From the NCBI GenBank assembly GCA_028712695.1, contig JAQTQZ010000003.1, positions 62,001-126,000 on the forward strand: a DNA stretch of 64,000 nucleotides, read 5' to 3'. The stretch is from Methylovulum sp. Its GTDB lineage: Bacteria > Pseudomonadota > Gammaproteobacteria > Methylococcales > Methylomonadaceae. The translations under genes were made by a program, and so were the position numbers. The notes beneath the pieces were generated by a model. It was given only the letters and a program-made list of their open reading frames with translations. It searched no databases and had not been told where the DNA came from. The first letter of the stretch is position 1. Every line of letters begins with the position of its first letter. Shown here one piece after another: positions 48,538-59,692 of this stretch.

Positions 48538-49126
48538 CTTTAAGCCAAAAGGTCATAGGTTTAGGGGTTTCTTCGGTGTCATCCAAATCTTTCCAGACAT
48601 AAGTGGTTGTCAGTTCAGGATGTTTAAAATAGCCGCGCTTGTTCCAAAATTTATCCAATGGCACATAATCGCCAGGACGGCGTGGATGGTCTACAGGGCG
48701 TTCCACGCAACAGAAAGTGATATGTCTGAAACCGCCCAGATCGGCGGCATGGGCTTCGCGTTCTTCAAAAAAACGCACGCCGATACCTAATCCCCGGTAA
48801 TTTTTATCCAACACCGATTCGCTGCAATAAAACACATCGTTAAGGTCGTAGCCCTGTTCGATAAACGGTTTTTTCAGCTCATCCGTTTCGTATTTCATCG
48901 GCAGTGCGGTTGATGCGCCAACAACTTTGTCATCATCCAATGCCAACACGATAACGCTTTCGGGATTGTCGATGTAGGTTTGCAGGTATTTTTTTTCATA
49001 ATCCAGATTGCCGTCGTACAAGTACGGAAAATCATGGAAAACTTCAATTCTAAGGCGGGCGAGTTCAGGGATATAAGGGATTAGGGCACTGCCGCTCCGC
49101 CGCTTTATGTGGATGTTTTTAGGCAT
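48527..49126 (-). CDS. GNAT-family N-acetyltransferase
   Basis: 199 residues. An N-terminal half with LRIEVFHDFPYLYDGNLDYE (a motif of this subgroup), then VIVLALDDDKVVGASTALPM, then the acetyl-CoA loop region VLDKNYRGLGIGVRFFEERE (R-G-L-G-I-G). It acetylates an unknown small amine. The downstream nitrilase overlaps it by 11 nt and is probably its partner. A gap of 36 nt separates it from the VanZ gene upstream. Confidence 0.92.
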   Translation of the reverse strand: MPKNIHIKRRSGSALIPYIPELARLRIEVFHDFPYLYDGNLDYEKKYLQTYIDNPESVIVLALDDDKVVGASTALPMKYETDELKKPFIEQGYDLNDVFYCSESVLDKNYRGLGIGVRFFEEREAHAADLGGFRHITFCCVERPVDHPRRPGDYVPLDKFWNKRGYFKHPELTTTYVWKDLDDTEETPKPMTFWLKDER

Positions 49127-49162
49127 GGGGATTAGCTCAAAAATCGAATATTTTAACTAAAT

Positions 49163-49522
49163 TCACGGCTGTTTGCGCAGTTTATGCAGGCAAAAAACGG
49201 CTAAGCTGACACCGATAGTGTCAGCAAGCCAATCGGCAACCGAGGGGCTACGCCCTGGGACAAACGACTGATGCCATTCATCAGTCGCGCCATATAGGCT
49301 GCCTAGAATGATGCTCAGTAACGCAAGCATAACAATAGATGGATTGAACCATTGCTTAATGCTTTGCCATAACAAGGCGCCAAGAATGCAATAAGCCCCG
49401 GCATGATACAACTTGTCTTGGCTTTCAAACCACATTGGCGCAGGCAAAGAGGGTTGGGCAGAAAGCGAATAAATAAATAGGCTATAAAGCAATAAGCCAG
49501 CGATATATAAAATTTTAAGCAT
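49163..49522 (-). CDS. VanZ-family membrane protein
   Basis: 119 residues with four membrane helices. The family core is visible: DKLYHAGAYCILGALLW, then LGSLYGATDEWHQSFVPGRS, then SVADWLADTIGVSLAV. VanZ proteins give low teicoplanin resistance in enterococci; in proteobacteria the role is unknown, perhaps in envelope polymer modification. Separated from the K+ channel by ~310 nt of divergent spacer without a recognisable gene. Confidence 0.9.
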   Translation of the reverse strand: MLKILYIAGLLLYSLFIYSLSAQPSLPAPMWFESQDKLYHAGAYCILGALLWQSIKQWFNPSIVMLALLSIILGSLYGATDEWHQSFVPGRSPSVADWLADTIGVSLAVFCLHKLRKQP

Positions 49523-49832
49523 AAGCTACGGATAATGTGTGTGTTTTGGGCGGTTTTGGTAAAAACTGTGCGCAATCATCTAGGACAGCGGTTACTGGTA
49601 CATTTAAACATGGAGCACCCGATTTTGCCGATTATCGCTATGCTGAATCTTTATTTAGGCGAGTGCTATGGGCAATACGCCCTGATGCTCCAACGGTTTT
49701 GTTTTGCGCCACAGCATGTGTTTCTGTTTCTGGGGTTACGGATGGGCAAACTGTTTTGTTGTGAAATAAGTTTGATTTTGCCTAGAGTGTCTGCATACTT
49801 TGCAAATGCCTCCCTAGATTGAAACCCCACAG

Positions 49833-51437
49833 ATGTTGACTCGGCTGCTTGTTTATTTTGCTTACTTTTTAAAATCGTCACCACGTTACCAAAAGACTAA
49901 ACGTTTTTTTTATAGTCTGTTGGAAGACCCTGGCAGTCGGCTTAAACCGTATTTTGATGTAAGCATGATTGCTGTAGTCATACTGAGTGTGTTGTTGCTG
50001 ATTTATGAAATAGGCAATGCCCAGGCAAATATTAGCGAGTGGTACGAGCGCGGTGTTGTTAGTTTGTTTGTCATTGAATATTTGTTGCGCCTTTGGTTGT
50101 GTAGTGATAACCATAAAATTATTTTAGCGCATTACGAAGAAGCGGATTATCTGAATATTCGGTTTCGCCTGAGTAAGGTTATCGGTATTTTGGTGACAAA
50201 AAAACTTGAATATATTTCCAGTCCGTTAGCAATCATTGATTTATTGGCAATTTTACCTAGCTACCGTGAGCTTAGGGTGCTGAGGCTCTTTGTCATATTC
50301 CGTTTGTTCAAACTGTTCCGATACCTAAACAGCATAAAATTATTTGCTGAAATACTTAGCAGTAAACGCTTTGAGCTGTATACGCTGGCTATTTTTCTGG
50401 GTTTCTTGATATTTATCGGCAGTACTGCCTTGTATTTTTTTGAAAATCCCAGTAATGGCGGGCAAGTCAGCAGTCTGTTTGATGCCTTTTATTTATCGGT
50501 AGTCACGCTAGCGACAGTGGGTTATGGCGATATTGCCCCGCACACGGTAGGCGGCCGACTAGTGGCTATGGTGCTGATTTTTACGGGCCTCAGTTTTATT
50601 GCATTTTTTACGTCCATCATTGTGTCTGCGTTTAGCGATAAGATGCAGGACATGCAGGTTAACAGGATTTATGCGGAGCTGGGCCGGTATCGCAACTATA
50701 TCATTATTTGCGGCTTTGGTCGGGTTGGGCAGCATATTGCCAGGCAGCTTGAGAAAGATCGGCAGCATTTTGTGGTTATCGACAGTGATGCGGCTAAGGT
50801 GCAAGACGCCAAGAGGCACAATTATTTGGCAATCCATGATGATGCCAGCAGAAATGATGTGTTGATAAATGCAGGCCTCAATAACAAGGCGACCGCCATT
50901 TTATGCACGACAGGTGATGATGTCATTAATGTTTACATTACCCTGACTAGCCGGCATCTGAACAAAGACATTCGGATTTTATCCCGTGCCAACAATGAAG
51001 AAAATGTAAAAAAACTCTATCAGGTAGGCGCCACGCATGTGATCCAACCTTTTGAAATAGCCGGTATGGTGGCGGCCCAATATGTTGGCCAGCCAGTGGC
51101 ATTTGAGGCGATCGTGGGGATTATCAGTGAAGAAAAGCGGTTTATTATGGAAACGGTATGTGTGCACGATGATTCGTTCATCATCGGCCAAGCTGTCAAT
51201 GATATTGATTTTGCGCAACGTAAGCTGATCTTGGTGGGGGTTATCAGTACAAATCCTGTGCACTGTAAGCATAAAAACCGGTATCAGGTAAAAAACCAGC
51301 ATTTTTATTTCAATCCGGAAAAATATTTTCGGCTACAAGCGGGTGATCTATTGGTTGTATTGGGGCGAAAGTTTGGTATTGATCATTTCCGTAGCCAAGT
51401 TGAAATAAGTCGCCTAAAGCTAAGTAGAAAGTCATGA
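49833..51437 (+). CDS. Voltage-sensor-type potassium channel with RCK (TrkA-N) domain
   Basis: 534 residues. S1-S4 (about 42-168) include an S4-like segment with spaced arginines (RELRVLRLFVIFRLFKLFRY, R145-R163). S5-P-S6 follow, with the selectivity filter TVGYGD (228-233) in LSVVTLATVGYGDIAPHT. From about 285 comes an RCK Rossmann domain: IIICGFGRVGQHIARQL, VIDSDAAKVQDAKRHNYLAI. A TrkA-C-like part ends the protein. Ligand-gated K+ channel at the inner membrane. The stop overlaps the next gene, another RCK protein, by 4 nt. Confidence 0.93.
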   Translation: MLTRLLVYFAYFLKSSPRYQKTKRFFYSLLEDPGSRLKPYFDVSMIAVVILSVLLLIYEIGNAQANISEWYERGVVSLFVIEYLLRLWLCSDNHKIILAHYEEADYLNIRFRLSKVIGILVTKKLEYISSPLAIIDLLAILPSYRELRVLRLFVIFRLFKLFRYLNSIKLFAEILSSKRFELYTLAIFLGFLIFIGSTALYFFENPSNGGQVSSLFDAFYLSVVTLATVGYGDIAPHTVGGRLVAMVLIFTGLSFIAFFTSIIVSAFSDKMQDMQVNRIYAELGRYRNYIIICGFGRVGQHIARQLEKDRQHFVVIDSDAAKVQDAKRHNYLAIHDDASRNDVLINAGLNNKATAILCTTGDDVINVYITLTSRHLNKDIRILSRANNEENVKKLYQVGATHVIQPFEIAGMVAAQYVGQPVAFEAIVGIISEEKRFIMETVCVHDDSFIIGQAVNDIDFAQRKLILVGVISTNPVHCKHKNRYQVKNQHFYFNPEKYFRLQAGDLLVVLGRKFGIDHFRSQVEISRLKLSRKS

Positions 51438-52153
51438 AACGGATTGCTATATTTGGTTACAGTAGGATGGCGGTGGAAACGATCCATAGGCTCAGTGAGT
51501 CCGAATACCAGCTGATGTTTATTGGGGGGGATGCCGCTGAAGTTGGTTTGGTTGCTGGGCTGGGCGTTGATAGCCGGCTGGTTGATTTTCGCAACGACGA
51601 CGATTTGCGTGCTATCGGTATTGGCATTGATATTGATATTTTGTTCTGCTTTTTTCCGAAAGATTCCGATAATGTGTTTTTAACCATTTCTGCAAGGGCG
51701 CTCTCTGATAGTCTGACCATTATTGCAACAGTTGATGATCCTGAATCAGCGGAAAAGTTGTTGGCTGCCGGTGCCAATAAAATTATTGATCCTTATGAAA
51801 TCTGCGGCAGGAAAACCTATGCCATGCTAACCCGGCCGGATATTACGAGTATCATGGATGAAACTGTATTTGGCCGGCATGATTTGAATATTGCGCAAAT
51901 AGAGATTCTTGCGGGTTCCCGTCTCGAAAACACCAGCTTTAGCGAGTTGAAATCGATTAGGAAACATAATGTCATTTTGGTCGGTGTTGTGGATCGGGAG
52001 TTAGGGGATGAGCTGCATTTGGCTGTGGGGGAGAAGGAACATAAGCTAGATGCGGGGGATGTGCTAGTAGTTATGGGGTCTAGCAAAGATATTTTGGCAT
52101 TTAAAGAGGATGTCGGCAGCGTCTGTGTAGAGACTTCGGATGTAATCGGTTAG
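51434..52153 (+). CDS. TrkA-like RCK/KTN regulatory protein
   Basis: 239 residues: a TrkA-N Rossmann domain (RIAIFGYSRMAVETIHRL at the N-terminus, with the GxSxxA loop replacing the usual GxGxxG) and a TrkA-C domain (about 150-225, ending HKLDAGDVLVVMGSSKDILAF). No membrane helix. Translationally coupled to the channel gene (ATGA overlap), so it very probably forms a second RCK layer on the channel. Two-RCK gating rings are usual for K+ channels (MthK, GsuK). Confidence 0.92.
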   Translation: MKRIAIFGYSRMAVETIHRLSESEYQLMFIGGDAAEVGLVAGLGVDSRLVDFRNDDDLRAIGIGIDIDILFCFFPKDSDNVFLTISARALSDSLTIIATVDDPESAEKLLAAGANKIIDPYEICGRKTYAMLTRPDITSIMDETVFGRHDLNIAQIEILAGSRLENTSFSELKSIRKHNVILVGVVDRELGDELHLAVGEKEHKLDAGDVLVVMGSSKDILAFKEDVGSVCVETSDVIG

Positions 52154-52240
52154 TTAGCATGCCTAGCGGCCGATGCCTTGTTCATCCGCATGTGTTGCGC
52201 GTTCAGTAAAGATGGACAAGGCATCATCTATAAGTTTAAG

Positions 52241-52591
52241 TTATAGCGATTTATAAAGTGTCAGCGCTTTAGTCAATTCCTCGGCGGATTTTTTGACGTT
52301 GCCTGAATTGGATTGGATTTGTGCTTGGATAACGCTGGCGTTAGCTTGCTTTACGATGGATTCATTACCAGTAATTTGTTCGGAAGCTGAACGCGCTGCT
52401 TTTAAATGTAAGCGGGCAGCGGAAAAATCACTTTTATTCACTTCGGTTAAGGCTTTTTCAATATGCGCAATCGTTTCAGCAACATGTGTTGTTGAACTGG
52501 TCACCACTTCTTCTGCGAAAGCTAGGCTGCTGATTGCGCCCAGTGAAATCGCCATAATGAAGGTTAGCGTAATTTTTTTGATCATATTCAT
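52241..52591 (-). CDS. Hypothetical small periplasmic helical protein
   Basis: 116 residues with a signal peptide (IKKITLTFIMAISLGAISSLAFA) and a mature part that is almost all helix: VAETIAHIEKALTEVNKSDF, ARLHLKAARSASEQITGNES, AQIQSNSGNVKKSAEELTKA. The pattern of Ala, Lys and Glu suggests a helical hairpin of TPR-like or four-helix type. No cysteine, no catalytic motif. Short relatives occur in methylotrophs, function unknown. The start could be M1 or M4. Convergent with trkA-like gene, 87 nt apart. Confidence 0.7.
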   Translation of the reverse strand: MNMIKKITLTFIMAISLGAISSLAFAEEVVTSSTTHVAETIAHIEKALTEVNKSDFSAARLHLKAARSASEQITGNESIVKQANASVIQAQIQSNSGNVKKSAEELTKALTLYKSL

Positions 52592-52727
52592 ATAAAAACC
52601 TTTAATGTGCTATTGAATGGGGTTTTGAAAACTTATGCCCGATAGGACGTAATTTCCAACAACCATCATATAGGATTAACCGATGGTTTGTATGACAGTT
52701 TGATTAATAAACTAAAAATACGCTTTA

Positions 52728-53525
52728 TTAATTTCGTTCCAACCACTCCAGTTCAGTTGCTGAGAAACCGGCAAGCAGGCGTAGTTTGTGGTTAAAAGGG
52801 CCTTTGGGTTTGCCGCCTAGATAGTATTGGCCGATCAGTTGGCGGTACTGGGTTTCAGGTTCAAAACCTTGGTGTATACAAAGCGTTTTAAACCAGAACG
52901 AGCCGCGCTCCACATGCCCTATCTCATCCACCAGAATACGATTTAACAAAGCCACGCTGGCGGTATCCCCCAATTGCTTAAATTTGTCGATAAGTCCGGG
53001 TGTGACGTCCAAGCCACGTGCTTCCAAGCAGCGTGGCACGAGTGCCAGTCTGGCGAGGACGTCGTCTTTGGTGTCGTTGGCATGGCTCCATAAGCCGCTA
53101 TGGGCGGGTAAGTCGCCGTAATTAACACCCATGCCTTGCAGGTGTTCGCGTATTAATTCAAAATGTTGCGCTTCTTCGTCGGCAACGCGCAACCAGTCTT
53201 GATAAAAGGTGTCCGGCAAGTTGCGGAACCGGTAAATGATGTCCCAGGCCAAATAAATGGCGATAAATTCGATATGGGCGATGGCGTGAAAAAAAGCGGC
53301 GATGCCGCCGGGTGCATTTAGCTTGCGGTTAGGCATCAGGCGGGGCGGAAGCAGTTCGGGGCGGTCAGGAAATTTTACTTGGGTTATTGGTAAGGCTGGC
53401 TGGTTTGCGCTTAATTGTAATTCGCCGTTAGACAATAACCGCCAAGCTTGATGGGTTAGTGACAGTTGTTCATCAGTGCTGGCTTGGTACAAAAAAAATT
53501 GCGCAAACTCGAATAAATTATCCAT
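52728..53525 (-). CDS. DUF455-family ferritin-like protein
   Basis: 265 residues. DUF455 proteins have a four-helix ferritin-like fold with a predicted di-iron or metal site. Here the metal-ligand-like motifs are AIAHIEFIAIYLAWD, RVADEEAQHFELIREHLQ and LVDEIGHVERGSFWF (E..H pairs). Often annotated as tRNA- or rhamnose-related, but function is not settled. Ends 32 nt before ispB on the same strand. Confidence 0.92.
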   Translation of the reverse strand: MDNLFEFAQFFLYQASTDEQLSLTHQAWRLLSNGELQLSANQPALPITQVKFPDRPELLPPRLMPNRKLNAPGGIAAFFHAIAHIEFIAIYLAWDIIYRFRNLPDTFYQDWLRVADEEAQHFELIREHLQGMGVNYGDLPAHSGLWSHANDTKDDVLARLALVPRCLEARGLDVTPGLIDKFKQLGDTASVALLNRILVDEIGHVERGSFWFKTLCIHQGFEPETQYRQLIGQYYLGGKPKGPFNHKLRLLAGFSATELEWLERN

Positions 53526-53558
53526 GTTTATGCGTAAAAATTAACTTCGCTTAGCCAT

Positions 53559-54569
53559 TTAATAGCTGCGTTGTACTGAAAATTTTGCCAATAAGGTTAA
53601 TGCATTTTTGTAGTCCGAATCAGGCAAAATATTCAGCGCATCAATTGCTTTCTGTGCCTCTTCGTTGGCGCGTTGTTCAGTATAAGCAATGGCTTGGGTG
53701 CGTTTTACAACAGTATAGACATCGTTAAACGCCTCCCGTTTGCCATTTGTGATGGCATCAATAATAACCTTGGCTTCACTTTCGGTGCCGTTTTGGATGG
53801 CGTAAATCAGCGGAAGGGTGGGCTTGCCTTCTGCCAGGTCATCGCCCAAGTTTTTGCCTAAATCTTCCTGATTGGCCTTGTAATCCAAGGCGTCATCAAT
53901 AAGTTGGAAAGCGATACCTAGGTGCTGGCCGTAAAGCGCCAGGTTTTCTTCCAGTTCTGCAGATGTATCGGCTATGACAGCACCTAGACGGGTTGCGGCA
54001 CTAAACAAAATGGCAGTTTTCCGGGCGATGACTTCCAAATATTTGGCTTCGGTGGTTTCGGGGTTATTGCAATTTAATAGTTGCAGCACCTCACCTTCCG
54101 CTATCGCCGTAGTGGTTTTTGAAAGGATTTCCATGACCCGCATATTGCCGGTGCGCACCATCATTTCAAACGCCCTGGAATAAAGGTAGTCGCCGACGAG
54201 GACGCTGGCGGCATTGCCCCACACGGCATTGGCAGATTCTTTGCCGCGCCTTAAGTCAGAGTCGTCCACAACATCGTCATGGAGCAAGGTGGCGGTATGA
54301 ATAAACTCGATGACTGCTGCTAGCATCAGATGTTTGTCGCTAACGCCGCCCAAGGCTTTGGCTGACAACAGCAACAGCATTGGACGCAGGCGCTTGCCGC
54401 CGTTGCCAACGATATAATGCCCCATTTGGTTGATCAGGATAACATCGGAGCTTAACTCATTAATAATGAGTTGATCGACCGCCTTAGCCTCGGAAGCCGT
54501 TAGACCCTTTATAGAATCAAAGTCGATAGTAGTGGATGCGGTCGAGCTTTGGAGTGGTTGATATGCCAT
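53559..54569 (-). CDS. ispB: Octaprenyl diphosphate synthase IspB
   Basis: Long-chain trans-prenyl transferase that makes the ubiquinone side chain. 336 residues. The two Asp-rich motifs are DDVVDDSDLRRG (first) and QLIDDALDYKA (second); the N-terminal GGKRLRPMLLLLSAKAL is typical. It lies next to rplU-rpmA in divergent orientation, the same arrangement as in E. coli (ispB/rplU). Confidence 0.95.
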   Translation of the reverse strand: MAYQPLQSSTASTTIDFDSIKGLTASEAKAVDQLIINELSSDVILINQMGHYIVGNGGKRLRPMLLLLSAKALGGVSDKHLMLAAVIEFIHTATLLHDDVVDDSDLRRGKESANAVWGNAASVLVGDYLYSRAFEMMVRTGNMRVMEILSKTTTAIAEGEVLQLLNCNNPETTEAKYLEVIARKTAILFSAATRLGAVIADTSAELEENLALYGQHLGIAFQLIDDALDYKANQEDLGKNLGDDLAEGKPTLPLIYAIQNGTESEAKVIIDAITNGKREAFNDVYTVVKRTQAIAYTEQRANEEAQKAIDALNILPDSDYKNALTLLAKFSVQRSY

Positions 54570-54750
54570 TATTGATCGCTACTGACGTTAAGGTTGCGGA
54601 TGTTTTTCATGGTTATGTCTATGAAATATGAGTTCAATGTATTATTATAACGGAATAAAAAACAATCGCCACGCTAATGAATAAGTCGTAATGCACGAAA
54701 GATGGGTGAGTTGTTTTGAATTGTGCTTATGTGGTTTATTCAACTTATAG

Positions 54751-54779
54751 TTGACTCTATCCAATTTTAAAATTAAAAT
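54751..54779 (+). promoter_or_regulatory. Sigma-70-type promoter for rplU-rpmA
   Basis: TTGACT (54751-54756) and TAAAAT (54774-54779) are 17 nt apart, a near-consensus sigma-70 promoter. It ends 46 nt before the rplU start, in the spacer between ispB and rplU, where a promoter for this ribosomal operon is expected. Confidence 0.7.
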
Positions 54780-54825
54780 CATCTGTTCACTTTTAACAGA
54801 TTAATGCTTGACGGAGCTTACGCAG

Positions 54826-55137
54826 ATGTATGCGGTAATTCAAACAGGTGGTAAACAGTACCGCGTTGAAGAAGGTACTTACTTAAAAATAGAAAAACTG
54901 GAGCTAGGCACAGGCGACAGCATTGAATTTGATAAAGTGCTAATGATAAAGTCCGGTGATGCGGTTCAAGTCGGTTTGCCTTTTATTGAGGGCGGCAAGG
55001 TTACAGCCACTGTCCTGTCTCAAGGTAGGCATGAGAAAATCAAAATTATTAAATTCAGAAGACGTAAGCACCACATGAAACAAATGGGGCACCGTCAATA
55101 TTACACAGAAGTCCAGATCACTGGCATTTCTGCATAA
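54826..55137 (+). CDS. rplU: 50S ribosomal protein L21
   Basis: 103 residues from the ATG at 54826 (ACGGAG upstream); an in-frame start 6 codons earlier adds residues not found in L21. [20 protein letters not shown] at the start, then [20 protein letters not shown] near the end, are the L21 signature. rpmA starts 14 nt later. Confidence 0.97.
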   Translation: MYAVIQTGGKQYRVEEGTYLKIEKLELGTGDSIEFDKVLMIKSGDAVQVGLPFIEGGKVTATVLSQGRHEKIKIIKFRRRKHHMKQMGHRQYYTEVQITGISA

Positions 55138-55151
55138 TCAGGAGTTAAGCA

Positions 55152-55409
55152 ATGGCTCATAAAAAAGCTGGTGGTAGTACCCGTAACGGTCGCGATTCAA
55201 ATTCGAAACGGTTGGGTGTAAAGCGTTTTGGTGGTGAAGCGGTTATTGCCGGAAACATAATTGTGCGTCAGCGTGGCACGCATTTTCACCCAGGTGATAA
55301 TGTCGGTTGTGGTAAAGACCATACGTTGTTTGCTACGGCGGACGGTAAAGTGGTTTTTCAAGTTAAAGGCCCCAATAACCGTAAGTTCGTCAGCATCGTT
55401 GCTGCATAA
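55152..55409 (+). CDS. rpmA: 50S ribosomal protein L27
   Basis: 85 residues, as in E. coli. [20 protein letters not shown] at the N-terminus, the part that reaches the peptidyl-transferase centre, then [20 protein letters not shown] and [15 protein letters not shown]. No N-terminal extension of the Firmicute type. A clear terminator follows after 38 nt. Confidence 0.98.
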   Translation: MAHKKAGGSTRNGRDSNSKRLGVKRFGGEAVIAGNIIVRQRGTHFHPGDNVGCGKDHTLFATADGKVVFQVKGPNNRKFVSIVAA

Positions 55410-55447
55410 AATCCAATCTGCCTGTTTAGGCTGGTTCAGATTTCTTT

Positions 55448-55480
55448 AAAAAGCCCCAACCTTAAGGACGGGGCTTTTTT
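55448..55480 (+). terminator. Intrinsic terminator after rpmA
   Basis: Stem GCCCC..GGGGC (55453-55474) around an inner CCTTAAGG, followed by TTTTTT at 55475-55480. A-rich on the left arm side, so it may work in both directions, but only rpmA reads into it. Confidence 0.9.
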
Positions 55481-55516
55481 GTTTTTATCCATTGAGATTT
55501 AAGTGCAACTGTGTGA

Positions 55517-57662
<2,146 letters not shown>

Positions 57663-57700
57663 GGTTCAAAGTATGCCCTTATGATTTATCTATAGGCAAT

Positions 57701-57738
57701 AAAAAAGGCCGCGCTCTTTGAACGTAGGCCTTTTTTTT
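57701..57738. terminator. Bidirectional intrinsic terminator between proB and rpsT
   Basis: AAAAAAGGCC (57701-57710) and GGCCTTTTTTTT (57727-57738) form a stem with an imperfect inner part and a T tract on each strand. It lies between convergent proB and rpsT and can stop both. Confidence 0.85.
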
Positions 57739-57757
57739 CTGTAAAGCTATTCGCTAA

Positions 57758-58021
57758 TTAGGCGATAGCTTTTACTTTTGAATTCAGTCGGCTTTTGCTG
57801 CGGGCGGCTTTATTTTTATGAATAATGCCTTTGCTTACTGCCGAATCGATAATAGGCATAGCAGTTTTAAAAGCGGCTTGCGCTTTTTCTTTGTCGCCTT
57901 CCCTTACTGCGGCAAGAACTTTTTTGATAAAGGTGCGTAAGTTACTGCGTTGTCCTGCATTGCGAATACGGCTTTTTTCCGCTTGCTTCGCACGCTTTTT
58001 AGCTTGTGCTGTATTAGCCAT
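57758..58021 (-). CDS. rpsT: 30S ribosomal protein S20
   Basis: 87 residues, normal length. Highly basic, Ala-rich: MANTAQAKKRAKQAEKSRIR, RTFIKKVLAAVREGD, then GIIHKNKAARSKSRLNSKVK, the S20 signature. Divergent from murJ with a 93-nt spacer, the same arrangement as in many gammaproteobacteria. Confidence 0.97.
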   Translation of the reverse strand: MANTAQAKKRAKQAEKSRIRNAGQRSNLRTFIKKVLAAVREGDKEKAQAAFKTAMPIIDSAVSKGIIHKNKAARSKSRLNSKVKAIA

Positions 58022-58114
58022 AGTGTCTCGATTGGTTAAGTTAAATAGCTCTAAATTATCTTTTAAAATATTGTTTTTGTCAAATTTTTTAATATATTAC
58101 GTTAAGGAACAACC

Positions 58115-59647
58115 GTGAGTAAGCATTTTTTTAAATCAACACTGGCAGTGAGTGTTATGACGCTTATATCGCGTCTTTTAGGATTTGTTCGGGACATGTT
58201 GATTGCGCGTTTTTTCGGTGTGGATTTAGCTACGGATGCTTTTTTTGTCGCCTTTAAAATCCCCAATTTTTTACGTAGATTGTTTACTGAAGGTGCTGTT
58301 GCCCATGCTTTTATGCCGGTGCTTGAGGATTATAAAAGGCAAAGCAGCCAAGCTGGGTTAAAAAGGTTTCTTGATAAAGCGGCTGGGACGTTGGCATTGG
58401 TATTAATGTTGATTACACTGCTAGGCATTGTTATTGCGCCGTTGCTGATTTTTTTGTTAGCGCCTGGTTTTGCGTGGCAAGGCGGGCAACATAACTTGGC
58501 CGTGCAATTATTGCAAATCACCTTGCCATATCTGCTGTGCATTGGGCTGGTCGCATTGGCCGGTAGCGTTTTGAATAGTTACGGCCAGTTTGTTATTCCT
58601 GCGTTGACCCCCGCCTTGCTCAACCTCAGTATGATTGCCGCTACAATCTGGTTGGCGCCATTATTTGACACGCCAGTGACCGCGTTGGCATGGGGTGTTT
58701 TTATTGCTGGCCTTGTTCAGGTGTCGTGTCAATTGCCTGCGTTGTTACGGTTAGGTTTGATGCCGCGATTGCGGGTGGATTTTGGCGATAATGGGGTTAG
58801 CCGCTTCATGCGCCAATTGTTGCCCGCTATTTTTAGTGTTTCAGTGACGCAAGTCAATTTGTTGCTGGACACGTTAATCGCTTCATTGTTAGCCGCTGGT
58901 AGTGTGTCTTGGCTATATTATTCTGAGCGCTTGGTGGAGTTTCCTCAGGGGCTTTTGGGGGTCGCCGCGGCCACGGTTATTTTGCCAAGGTTGGCGAAAA
59001 ACCATGCCGAAGATGACCCCTGTGCTTTTTCCAACGGGCTAGATTGGGGGTTGCGCTTGGTTTTGCTGGTGGGGATGCCCGCTACGGTCGGGCTGCTATT
59101 ATTGGCCGAGCCGATTTTGTCGACGCTGTTCCAGTACCATGAGTTCAGTCCGTTAGATGTGCAGTTCGCTGGACGAAGCCTGAAAGCGTATGCGGTGGGG
59201 TTGTTAGGTTATTTGTTTGTCAGGGTGCTGGTGCCCGGTTTTACCGCACGGCAAGATATGAAAACGCCGGTACGCTACGGCATTTATGCGATGCTGGCCA
59301 GTTTGGCGTTGAATGTGCTGGCCTTTCCGTTAGCCCATGCGGGATTGGCCTTGGCCACTTCGTTGGGGGCTTTGCTTAATGCCGGGCTATTGTTGAAAAA
59401 ATTACGTCAAAAGCAGGTTTATCGGCCTGTGGAAGGTTGGCGGCTATTTTTTCTGCAAGTTATGCTGGCTAGTGCCGCAATGTCCGCCGTCCTGTATCAC
59501 TTTGTCGATGTGGCCGAGTGGAACCGGTGGCATTCGGTTGAGCGCTTGGTAAACCTGTTGGTTTGGGTTTTAGTTGGCATTACTGTTTATGTGTCGACGT
59601 TGTTGCTGTCAGGCTTAAAGCTCAGGCACTTGGCGATGCGGGCATAG
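58115..59647 (+). CDS. murJ: Lipid II flippase MurJ
   Basis: Flips undecaprenyl-linked peptidoglycan precursor across the inner membrane. 510 residues from the GTG at 58115 with AAGGA upstream. About 14 membrane helices. Signature parts: TLISRLLGFVRDMLIARFFG, FFVAFKIPNFLRRLFTEGAV, SVSWLYYSERLVEFPQGLLG. Arg residues in the central cavity are in place in the helix 1 (R in ISRLLGFVRD) and NFLRRLF motifs. Confidence 0.96.
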   Translation: MSKHFFKSTLAVSVMTLISRLLGFVRDMLIARFFGVDLATDAFFVAFKIPNFLRRLFTEGAVAHAFMPVLEDYKRQSSQAGLKRFLDKAAGTLALVLMLITLLGIVIAPLLIFLLAPGFAWQGGQHNLAVQLLQITLPYLLCIGLVALAGSVLNSYGQFVIPALTPALLNLSMIAATIWLAPLFDTPVTALAWGVFIAGLVQVSCQLPALLRLGLMPRLRVDFGDNGVSRFMRQLLPAIFSVSVTQVNLLLDTLIASLLAAGSVSWLYYSERLVEFPQGLLGVAAATVILPRLAKNHAEDDPCAFSNGLDWGLRLVLLVGMPATVGLLLLAEPILSTLFQYHEFSPLDVQFAGRSLKAYAVGLLGYLFVRVLVPGFTARQDMKTPVRYGIYAMLASLALNVLAFPLAHAGLALATSLGALLNAGLLLKKLRQKQVYRPVEGWRLFFLQVMLASAAMSAVLYHFVDVAEWNRWHSVERLVNLLVWVLVGITVYVSTLLLSGLKLRHLAMRA

Positions 59648-59692
59648 GCAGGGCAAGCATCTGGCCCGCAAGCTGCTGGGTTAAAGATACCG

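Noticed and set aside
49535-49822. A 95-codon plus-strand frame between the VanZ and K+ channel genes
   Set aside because: Cys/Leu/Phe-rich, no ribosome site, no domain, and an overlapping frame two bases off looks equally plausible; more likely the divergent promoter region.
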